Shown in pieces: positions 1 through 5,304 of a stretch of DNA of 5,304 nt (positions within the stretch are counted from its first letter, which is position 1; each line of letters opens with the position of its first letter). A program made the translations under genes and the position numbers. The DNA is from Magnetococcales bacterium. GTDB taxonomy: Bacteria > Pseudomonadota > Magnetococcia > Magnetococcales > Magnetaquicoccaceae. The stretch spans positions 13,690 through 18,993 of the forward strand of contig JADGCE010000041.1 of assembly GCA_015229095.1 (NCBI GenBank). Reading direction: 5' to 3'. A model generated the notes under the pieces. It searched no databases. It was not told where the DNA came from and saw only the letters and a program-made list of their open reading frames with translations.

Positions 1-1
1 G

Positions 2-529
2 GCATGGCTGCGGGAGCACATCAAGGGAGAAGATCAGCAATACAGCCCCTTCCTGCCCATCACTCCCACCCAGGTCAAAGCGCTCTCCCCGCTGACCGAC
101 GAGCGGGATGCGGCGATCATGCAGCCCTTTTACTGGGATGAACGCTACAGCGTCAGCCATCCCACCATTGACGCACAGCATCAGAGGCTTTTCACCATCT
201 TCAACGGGTTGATTCGTTCCATTGCCACGGGGGATGGTCTGTTCGGCGTGGAGAAGGCTTTTTTGCAATTGCGGGGCTATGTCAAAAATCATTTCCGTTA
301 CGAAGAATCCTTGATGCGGGTCAACCGGTATCCCGATCTGGCCAGCCACAAAGAGCAGCATGACAAGATCTGCGTCGACATGAAACGGTTCCGCAGCCGG
401 TTCAATGCGGCGAACGACCAGGACAAGGCCCGGATCGCGCGGGAGTTGGCGGCCTATTTCAGCGGCTGGCTGCAAGGCCATATCAAGGTGACCGACAAGC
501 AGTATGTTCCCTACGTGAACCCATCATAA
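2..529 (+). CDS. Tandem bacteriohemerythrin, 5' end outside the window
   Basis: The frame is open from base 2 to the TAA at 527-529, giving 175 visible residues; the start lies upstream. The first 17 residues end a hemerythrin domain (WLREHIKGEDQQY, with the His and Asp ligands of HxxxxD). A linker of about 25 proline-containing residues follows, then a complete second domain from about the Met at 119. Numbered from that Met, all seven di-iron ligands are present: His21 (DAQH), His58 and Glu62 (HFRYEE), His77 and His81 (HKEQH), His122 and Asp127 (HIKVTD). The two domain ends match closely (WL..HIK..D.QY.P), so this is a tandem array. ATG 119 lacks a good Shine-Dalgarno sequence and no stop precedes it, so it is read as an internal Met. 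Such domains bind O2 reversibly at a non-heme di-iron site; roles in O2 storage, delivery or sensing are known for the family. No signal peptide or membrane segment is seen in the visible part, so it is probably cytoplasmic. Other domains may lie upstream. Confidence 0.9.
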   Translation, partial: AWLREHIKGEDQQYSPFLPITPTQVKALSPLTDERDAAIMQPFYWDERYSVSHPTIDAQHQRLFTIFNGLIRSIATGDGLFGVEKAFLQLRGYVKNHFRYEESLMRVNRYPDLASHKEQHDKICVDMKRFRSRFNAANDQDKARIARELAAYFSGWLQGHIKVTDKQYVPYVNPS

Positions 530-573
530 ATTCGACCCCTATCGAGACGATATGTACTACCAGGAGAGAGGAT

Positions 574-1809
574 ATGTCTGAGAAAAACGATTCCAACCTT
601 AACCCCACCCCCAACTTGGATGCGTTGGAAGAGGGGCCTTGGCCCAGTTTTGTCACCGGATTCAAGGATTGGATCCGGAAAACGGGTAACACCATGGCCC
701 GTGGCGCTCTGGACCAGCTCAATTATTCCTATGAGACCAAGATGGGCTATTGGAAGGGAGGCGTGGTTGGCGTGCATGGTTACGGGGCAGGCGTCATCAG
801 CCGCTATTCGATGATTCCGGAAAAATTTCCCGAAGCGGCAGAATTTCACACCATGCGGGTGCAACCGGCCCCTGGGCTGCATTACAGCACGAAAGCCCTG
901 CGGGAGGTATTGGATGTCTGGGAAAAGCATGGTTCCGGTCTGCTCTCCATGCATGGCCAGACGGGCAATCTGCAACTGCAGGGCATTGCCCAGGGCAACG
1001 TTCAGCAATGTTTTGATGAATTGAACGCCCTTGGCTGGGATTTGGGGGGAGCCGGCGCCACGGTCCGCACGGGGGCCTCCTGTGTGGGACCGGCTCGTTG
1101 TGAGTCGGCCTGCTACGATACCCTGGGGGTGCATCATCAAGTATTGAGCTATTTTACCGATCTGGTTCATCGTCCCCAGTTGCCCTACAAAGCCAAGTTT
1201 AAATTTTCCGGTTGTCCCAACGACTGTTCCAACAGTATTCAACGCTCTGACTATGCGGTTATCGGCACTTGGCGTGACGATATCCAGGTGGACAAAGAGG
1301 CGATGGAGCGTTTCATCCAGAAAAAAGGGGTGGATTATCTGGTCAACAATGTCATCACCCGCTGTCCCACCAATGCCCTCTCTCTGCGTGGGAACGAGAT
1401 GGTGATCAACAATGCGGATTGCGTGCGCTGCATGCACTGCATCAACGTCATGCCAGAGGCGTTGTCGCCGGGCAAGGAGCGGGGTATCACCCTGCTGGTG
1501 GGTGGCAAGGGACACCTGAAGGTGGGCAACATGCTGGGTTCTGTGATGGTGCCCTTCATGAAGATGGAGAGCCAGGAGGATATCGATGGGCTCATCGATC
1601 TGGTGGACCGCATGATCGACTGGTGGTCGGAGAATGGCTTGGATCATGAGCGGATTGGTGAATGCATCGAACGGGTCGGCATGCAACAATTTCTGGATGC
1701 CGTCGGTCTGGAGGCCAACGTGGACATGGTGGCCCATCCCAGGGACAACCCCTTCTTCAAAGCCAGTTATGACCATGATCCCCTGGCCGGCATTGGCAAT
1801 GCAGCCTGA
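574..1809 (+). CDS. dsrA: Dissimilatory sulfite reductase alpha subunit, probably oxidative (reverse) type
   Basis: This 411-residue protein has the usual DsrA length. It forms a cytoplasmic alpha2beta2 siroheme enzyme with DsrB; in sulfur oxidisers the complex works towards sulfite formation. Siroheme-[4Fe-4S] cysteines are Cys170 and Cys176 (CVGPARC) and Cys214 and Cys218 (SGCPNDC). The spacing 6-38-4 is that of known DsrA proteins. Lysines 206, 208 and 210 just before Cys214 fit the basic, anion-binding surroundings of the siroheme. An inserted ferredoxin domain supplies Cys264 (CPTNA) and Cys283, Cys286 and Cys289 (CVRCMHC) for a second [4Fe-4S] cluster. The C-terminal part (ERIGECIERVG..QFL) resembles the DsrB end (ERLGEWIDRIG..RFF), as expected for subunits that arose by duplication. 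AGGAG at 562-566, 7 nt before the ATG, supports the start. The oxidative direction is inferred from the adjacent dsrL and missing dsrD, not from DsrA itself. Confidence 0.96.
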   Translation: MSEKNDSNLNPTPNLDALEEGPWPSFVTGFKDWIRKTGNTMARGALDQLNYSYETKMGYWKGGVVGVHGYGAGVISRYSMIPEKFPEAAEFHTMRVQPAPGLHYSTKALREVLDVWEKHGSGLLSMHGQTGNLQLQGIAQGNVQQCFDELNALGWDLGGAGATVRTGASCVGPARCESACYDTLGVHHQVLSYFTDLVHRPQLPYKAKFKFSGCPNDCSNSIQRSDYAVIGTWRDDIQVDKEAMERFIQKKGVDYLVNNVITRCPTNALSLRGNEMVINNADCVRCMHCINVMPEALSPGKERGITLLVGGKGHLKVGNMLGSVMVPFMKMESQEDIDGLIDLVDRMIDWWSENGLDHERIGECIERVGMQQFLDAVGLEANVDMVAHPRDNPFFKASYDHDPLAGIGNAA

Positions 1810-1858
1810 CCCCCTGATCCATCGATCCCACTGAAATTTTATACTGGAGTGTAACACC

Positions 1859-2953
1859 ATGGCCCAGAATACCACGACGGCCCCCAAGAGAAGCTATCAA
1901 ACGGTCGAGAGCGGCCCCAGGGCTCCCGAAGCCTTTTTGCATCCCGTTTCCCGTAAAAATTACGGTCAATGGAAATATCACGAGCGTCCCCGACCCGGTG
2001 TCCTCAAGCATGTGGCGCACAGCGGGGATGTGCTGTACACGGTGCGGGCCGGAACCCACCGTCAGGTTACCGTAGATATCGTCCGTCATCTGTGTGATCT
2101 GGCTGACCAGTATGCCGATGGCCATCTGCGCTGGACGATCCGCAACAATGTGGAGTTCATGACCCCCAACTGGAATAATGTCGAGCCACTGATCCGCGCT
2201 CTGGAGGAGAGTGGCCATCCGGTGGGGGGCACCGGCAACTCCGTCGGCGCCATTGCCCACACCCAGGGGTGGCTCCACTGCGATATTCCCGCCACCGACG
2301 CCTCCGGCGTGGTGAAAAGCATGATGGACGAACTGTACGACGAATATGTGAACGAGCGGATGCCCAACCGGGTGCGCCTCTCCACCTCCTGCTGCGAAAT
2401 CAACTGCGGCGGTCAGGCAGACTTGGCGGTGGTGGTTCAGCATACCCGTCCACCCCGGATCAACCACGCCATTCTCTCGGATGTCTGCGAGATGCCCAGC
2501 ACCGTGGCCCGTTGTCCGGTGGCGGCCATCCGTCCCACCACGGTCAACGGCAAACCCTCTCTGATGGTGGTGGAGGAAAAGTGCATTTTCTGTGGGGCCT
2601 GTTTTGGGGCCTGCCCAGCCATGGAGATCAATCATCCCGAATATTCCAAAATGGCCATCTGGGTGGGAGGAAAAAATTCCAACGCCCGCAGCAAACCGGC
2701 CAACATGAAACTGGTCTGCCACGGGTTGCCCAACAATCCGCCCCGCTGGCCGGAGGTCACGCAGGTGGTGCGCAACATTCTCGATGCCTATAAAAGGGGC
2801 GGGCGGGATTGGGAGCGGTTGGGGGAGTGGATCGACCGCATCGGCTGGAAACGTTTTTTCAAAGAGACCGGGTTGCCCTTTGACACCTACATGATCGACA
2901 ACTATCGGCATGCCCGCACATCCCTGAACATGTCCGCCCATATCCGTTTCTAA
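1859..2953 (+). CDS. dsrB: Dissimilatory sulfite reductase beta subunit, probably oxidative (reverse) type
   Basis: This 364-residue protein is the partner of DsrA and, in characterised enzymes, carries the catalytic siroheme. The siroheme-cluster cysteines are Cys141 (WLHCDI), Cys178 and Cys179, and Cys183 (CCEINCGG). The 37-residue distance from the first Cys to the CCxxxC motif matches known DsrB. A ferredoxin domain follows, with Cys219 (CPVAAI) and Cys242, Cys245, Cys248 and Cys252 (CIFCGACFGACPA), enough for one [4Fe-4S] cluster. Segments such as RWTIRNNVEF are typical of the sulfite reductase fold. The start is 49 nt after dsrA, with GGAG at 1846-1849 placed 9 nt before the ATG. Only 18 nt separate its stop from the dsrL-like gene, suggesting co-transcription. 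No dsrD, the small gene that usually follows dsrB in sulfate reducers, is present. All key residues are intact. Confidence 0.96.
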   Translation: MAQNTTTAPKRSYQTVESGPRAPEAFLHPVSRKNYGQWKYHERPRPGVLKHVAHSGDVLYTVRAGTHRQVTVDIVRHLCDLADQYADGHLRWTIRNNVEFMTPNWNNVEPLIRALEESGHPVGGTGNSVGAIAHTQGWLHCDIPATDASGVVKSMMDELYDEYVNERMPNRVRLSTSCCEINCGGQADLAVVVQHTRPPRINHAILSDVCEMPSTVARCPVAAIRPTTVNGKPSLMVVEEKCIFCGACFGACPAMEINHPEYSKMAIWVGGKNSNARSKPANMKLVCHGLPNNPPRWPEVTQVVRNILDAYKRGGRDWERLGEWIDRIGWKRFFKETGLPFDTYMIDNYRHARTSLNMSAHIRF

Positions 2954-2971
2954 GGTTCCTGGAGAGAAACC

Positions 2972-4705
2972 ATGCTGGCAAGCACCCCTATACACCAAGC
3001 GGCTCTCCAGTGGGCATATGCTCCCTTCAAAGAGGAGAGCGGTTTGGAGCGCATCGTCGCCTATGGCGATCGCAGCGGCAAATGCCCCACCTATGTGAAC
3101 CGCACCCCTCCCTGCAGCGGGGCCTGCCCTGCCGGGGAGGATATCCGTGGGTATCACAATATCATCCGAGGAGTCTGGAAAGCTCCGGATCCCTGGGAGG
3201 CGGCCTTTCGCCGTCTGACCCGTACCAACCCTTTCCCGGCCGTGATGGGGCGGGTTTGTCCGGCTCCCTGCCAGGGAGCCTGCAATCGTCAATATCGCGA
3301 TGAGACCATCGGTATCAACGCGGTGGAACATGCCATTGGTGAATATGCCATTGAAAAGGGATTGACCTTTACCGCCCCCACAACCGCCAGCGGCAAACGG
3401 GTTGCCGTGGTGGGTTCCGGACCGGGTGGACTCTCCTGCGCCTACCATCTGCGCCTCAAGGGGCATGCGGTGACCCTCTTCGAGCGGGATCCGGAACTGG
3501 GGGGCATGATGCGTTATGGCATCATGGGCTATCGGGTCTCCCGGCAAGCCCTGGATGCGGAGATCAAGCGCATCATCGACCTGGGGGTGGAGGTGCGCAC
3601 CAACACCCGCCTGGGACAGGACATCAGCCTGCCCCGATTGCAGGCCGATTATGATGCGGTTTTTCTGGCGGTAGGGGCCCAGAAGGGGCGCGACATTCCC
3701 ATTCCGGGGGCCAACGGAGCGGGCGTTACCAATGCCATTGAGATGCTGCGCACCTTTGAACTGGATCCCAGCCGCCTGCAGGTGGGCAAACATGTGGTGG
3801 TCATTGGCGATGGGGATGTGGCCATGGATATCGCCCGTCTGGCCCTGCGCCTGGGCTCCCAAACCACCCTGCTGTCCGGCGTTGCCCGGGAAGAGATGAA
3901 ATGCTCCCACTATGAGTTTGAGGAGGCCAGCAGCGAGGGAACCCAGTTTGAATATTGCGTCGGTGCTGTCGAGGTACTGCGCGATGCCCAGGGTCAAATG
4001 ACCGGCGTCCGCTGCGTGCGCATGGCCCGCAAAGCAAAAGGAGAGGAGGGCTGGGACCATCCGGTGCCTTTCTTCCGTTACCGTCCAGAGCCGGGCACCG
4101 AATTTGAGATTGCGGCCGACATGCTGGTGGCAGCCATCGGTCAAACCACCGATATGACGGGTTTGGAGCAGGCGACCGGAGGGAATGCTTTCTTCCAGGT
4201 GGACCACGCGATGCAGGTCAAGGGAATGACCAATGTTTTTGCCGGTGGGGACGCGGTGCGCATTCATCTGCTCACCACCGCCGTTGGTCATGGCCGCAAG
4301 GCAGCGGAGGCCATCGACGCCCTTTTGAATGGTCAGCCCATACCGTTGCCACAGCGGGCCGATATCGTCCGTTATGACAAGTTGAAGTGGGACTATTTTT
4401 TGCCCGGAGACCAGAAAAAAAGGGCTTTCCGCCATGTCAAGCAGGTGGAGGGGGATTGGGGTGAGACGCTGATGCCCCTGAACCGGGAGGTGGCGGCTGC
4501 CGAGTCCAGTCGCTGTATGAGCTGTGGTATGTGTTTCGAGTGCAACCAATGCATGCTGTTTTGTCCTCAGGATGCCATTCTTCGCTTCAAGGATAGTCCG
4601 GAAGGGGAGGTCATGTTTACCGAGTATGACCGCTGTGTCGGCTGCCACATTTGTGCGGAGGTCTGCCCGACGGGTTATATTGACATGGGCATGGGGCTCG
4701 GTTAG
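2972..4705 (+). CDS. dsrL: DsrL-like NAD(P)H:acceptor oxidoreductase, iron-sulfur flavoprotein
   Basis: This 577-residue protein belongs to the family of the glutamate synthase small subunit. In Allochromatium vinosum, DsrL binds DsrAB and links it to NAD(H). The N-terminal domain carries cluster cysteines Cys48 and Cys52 (PPCSGACPAG) and Cys96, Cys100 and Cys104 (CPAPCQGAC). An FAD-binding Rossmann motif follows at 144-153 (VAVVGSGPGG), with its C-terminal partner GGD at 425-427. The NAD(P)H-binding motif is at 275-286 (VVVIGDGDVAMD). The C terminus is a ferredoxin domain: Cys515, 518, 521, 524, 527 and 531, then Cys555, 558, 561 and 565 (CVGCHICAEVCP), suggesting two more [4Fe-4S] clusters. 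It is shorter than A. vinosum DsrL (about 655 residues), with a compact linker (about 445-512) before the ferredoxin part. GGAGAG at 2961-2966 supports the start. Family membership is certain; the DsrL name rests on domain order plus position directly after dsrB. A generic GltD-like oxidoreductase is the alternative. Confidence 0.88.
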   Translation: MLASTPIHQAALQWAYAPFKEESGLERIVAYGDRSGKCPTYVNRTPPCSGACPAGEDIRGYHNIIRGVWKAPDPWEAAFRRLTRTNPFPAVMGRVCPAPCQGACNRQYRDETIGINAVEHAIGEYAIEKGLTFTAPTTASGKRVAVVGSGPGGLSCAYHLRLKGHAVTLFERDPELGGMMRYGIMGYRVSRQALDAEIKRIIDLGVEVRTNTRLGQDISLPRLQADYDAVFLAVGAQKGRDIPIPGANGAGVTNAIEMLRTFELDPSRLQVGKHVVVIGDGDVAMDIARLALRLGSQTTLLSGVAREEMKCSHYEFEEASSEGTQFEYCVGAVEVLRDAQGQMTGVRCVRMARKAKGEEGWDHPVPFFRYRPEPGTEFEIAADMLVAAIGQTTDMTGLEQATGGNAFFQVDHAMQVKGMTNVFAGGDAVRIHLLTTAVGHGRKAAEAIDALLNGQPIPLPQRADIVRYDKLKWDYFLPGDQKKRAFRHVKQVEGDWGETLMPLNREVAAAESSRCMSCGMCFECNQCMLFCPQDAILRFKDSPEGEVMFTEYDRCVGCHICAEVCPTGYIDMGMGLG

Positions 4706-4764
4706 GCAACGGCGCCATGGAGAGGGATCACACGGATTCGCAACCACTTTTAGGATAACAGCAC

Positions 4765-4770
4765 AAGGAG
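4765..4770 (+). promoter_or_regulatory. Ribosome binding site that fixes the start of the small gene
   Basis: AAGGAG lies 8 nt before ATG 4779. The reading frame is open much further upstream, inside dsrL, but this strong Shine-Dalgarno sequence and the absence of another in-frame ATG between the dsrL stop and 4779 place the start here. A GTG at 4776-4778, directly before the ATG, is a less likely alternative that would add one residue. Confidence 0.8.
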
Positions 4771-4778
4771 TCAGAGTG

Positions 4779-5138
4779 ATGGAAAAGCTCAAGGAGCAAC
4801 TGGAAGCGGCCATCTCCGAGTCGCGCAATTGGGCCGTTCGCGGCTGGAAAATGCAGTTTGGGCCCCATGGGCGATCCGTGGACTCCCTGCGTGCGGCGTT
4901 GGATACGCCTTTGCAAAGCAGTCGTCAGGAGTCTCTGGCCTATTGGCAAATGGTGGAAGGAATCGGTCAGGAAACCGCCATCCAGGGTGAAAAGGCCCGC
5001 CGGGCCCTGGATGGCAGCGATTGGGCCGCAGCCCATAATGCCCTGTTCCTGGCTGTTTTTCTGGAGCGCAAGGTGCGCAAGGAGGTTCCCACCTGGGGAC
5101 CGCTCTTGACCGCGTTGGAGGCCGAAGGGCAGCGTTGA
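4779..5138 (+). CDS. Small all-helical protein of unknown function, last gene of the dsrABL cluster
   Basis: The family of this 119-residue protein is not recognised. It has no cysteine, no signal peptide and no clear membrane segment, so a soluble cytoplasmic protein without an iron-sulfur cluster is expected. Composition suggests mostly helix: an amphipathic, charged N-terminal stretch (MEKLKEQLEAAISESRNW), a central segment rich in Gln, Glu and Trp (SLAYWQMVEGIGQ), and a C-terminal part with alternating small, aromatic and charged residues (DWAAAHNALFLAVFLERKV) ending in TWGPLL. Five tryptophans in a protein this small are notable. It begins 73 nt after the dsrL stop, on the same strand, with a good Shine-Dalgarno sequence and no terminator between, so it probably belongs to the same operon. 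This hints at a link with DsrAB/DsrL, but that is inferred from position only. Codon use looks like its neighbours and gives no sign of recent transfer. Confidence 0.8.
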   Translation: MEKLKEQLEAAISESRNWAVRGWKMQFGPHGRSVDSLRAALDTPLQSSRQESLAYWQMVEGIGQETAIQGEKARRALDGSDWAAAHNALFLAVFLERKVRKEVPTWGPLLTALEAEGQR

Positions 5139-5175
5139 CCAGGGTCTGTTGACATTCAAAAATTTTTGCCGGGGC

Positions 5176-5198
5176 CTGGGGGGCGTCACGGCCCCCAG
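5176..5198. other. GC-rich hairpin downstream of the small gene, possible terminator
   Basis: CTGGGGG at 5176-5182 pairs perfectly with CCCCCAG at 5192-5198 around a 9-nt loop. It starts 37 nt after the last stop codon. No T-run follows on the + strand, so it is not a standard intrinsic terminator. It could be a 3'-end stabilising hairpin or part of the repeat-rich tail. Confidence 0.45.
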
Positions 5199-5227
5199 CG
5201 GGTGTCCAGAAGGCAGAGCCCTTTGAT

Positions 5228-5279
5228 GGGGCACGGGGCGAAGCCCCGAAATGAGTGGCGGGGCTTCGCCCCGCGCCCC
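5228..5279. repeat. Near-perfect 21-nt inverted repeat with nested hairpins
   Basis: The arm at 5228-5248 is the reverse complement of the arm at 5259-5279 except for one position (A5233 opposite C5274), around a 10-nt spacer (AAATGAGTGG). Each arm also folds on itself: GGGGC-GAA-GCCCC at 5235-5247 and GGGGC-TTC-GCCCC at 5260-5272. The DNA can thus form either one long hairpin or two small ones. It is non-coding and resembles the REP-like palindromic repeats scattered between genes in many GC-rich proteobacteria. Copy number cannot be judged from one window. Confidence 0.75.
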
Positions 5280-5280
5280 A

Positions 5281-5299
5281 CCAGGGGCTTTGCCCCTGG
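5281..5299. repeat. Perfect 8-bp hairpin next to the inverted repeat
   Basis: CCAGGGGC at 5281-5288 pairs perfectly with GCCCCTGG at 5292-5299 across a TTT loop. It sits one base after the larger inverted repeat and is followed by ACCCC to the window edge, so the two probably form one composite intergenic repeat that may continue beyond the window. No T-run follows on the + strand within the visible sequence. Confidence 0.7.
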
Positions 5300-5304
5300 A
5301 CCCC

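Noticed and set aside
119..529. A stand-alone single-domain hemerythrin starting at ATG 119
   Set aside because: The same frame stays open to the left window edge and encodes the end of another hemerythrin domain, and there is no good ribosome binding site before 119.
1840..1845. TATACT as a -10 box before dsrB
   Set aside because: There is no -35 element at the right spacing and it sits just before the Shine-Dalgarno sequence of dsrB; dsrA-dsrB co-transcription is the simpler reading.
511..1887. A 458-codon open frame on the minus strand opposite dsrA
   Set aside because: Same explanation: a shadow of dsrA with no motif or ribosome binding site of its own.
1757..4828. A 1023-codon open frame on the minus strand opposite dsrB and dsrL
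   Set aside because: It lies entirely opposite well-conserved genes, has a His/Gly/Ala-rich composition without recognisable domains, and is explained by strong third-position bias in the real genes.
5149..5154. TTGACA, a perfect -35 box, after the last gene
   Set aside because: At the proper distance downstream there is only GC-rich sequence and no -10 box; no gene follows within the window.
5158..5167. AAAAATTTTT as the T-run of a terminator
   Set aside because: It precedes the hairpin at 5176-5198 on the + strand, and on the minus strand it is separated from that hairpin by several bases of GC-rich sequence, so it does not form a standard terminator in either direction.

Overview
The window most likely comes from a sulfur-oxidising proteobacterium of moderately high GC content. 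The evidence is a siroheme sulfite reductase pair (dsrA, dsrB) followed directly by a dsrL-type NAD(P)H oxidoreductase, with no dsrD after dsrB. That combination is typical of the reverse-acting (oxidative) Dsr pathway. A tandem hemerythrin next door and GC-rich hairpin repeats of the GGGGCTTCGCCCC type at the right edge would fit a magnetotactic alphaproteobacterium (Magnetococcales-like). The taxonomic guess is inference, not demonstrated.

Layout, all genes on the + strand. Positions 2-529 hold the 3' part of a hemerythrin gene whose start lies outside the window. It encodes the tail of one hemerythrin domain, a short proline-containing linker and a second complete domain. After a 44-nt gap come dsrA (574-1809), dsrB (1859-2953) and a dsrL-like flavoprotein gene (2972-4705). 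A small gene of unknown function follows (4779-5138). The gaps between genes are 44, 49, 18 and 73 nt. Each full gene has a Shine-Dalgarno sequence and no convincing terminator or promoter separates them, so at least dsrA-dsrB-dsrL, probably with the small gene, looks like one transcription unit. The last 166 nt (5139-5304) appear non-coding and carry three GC-rich hairpin structures, including a near-perfect 21-nt inverted repeat.

Functional reading. DsrA and DsrB form the cytoplasmic alpha2beta2 enzyme that, in sulfur oxidisers, releases sulfite from sulfur delivered as a DsrC persulfide/trisulfide. DsrL takes the electrons and passes them to NAD(P)+. The usual sulfur-delivery and membrane partners (dsrEFH, dsrC, dsrMKJOP) are absent here; if the organism has them they must lie elsewhere. 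The unknown 119-residue protein immediately after dsrL is the best candidate for something undescribed. The hemerythrin fusion upstream is a plausible oxygen-handling neighbour of oxygen-sensitive iron-sulfur enzymes.
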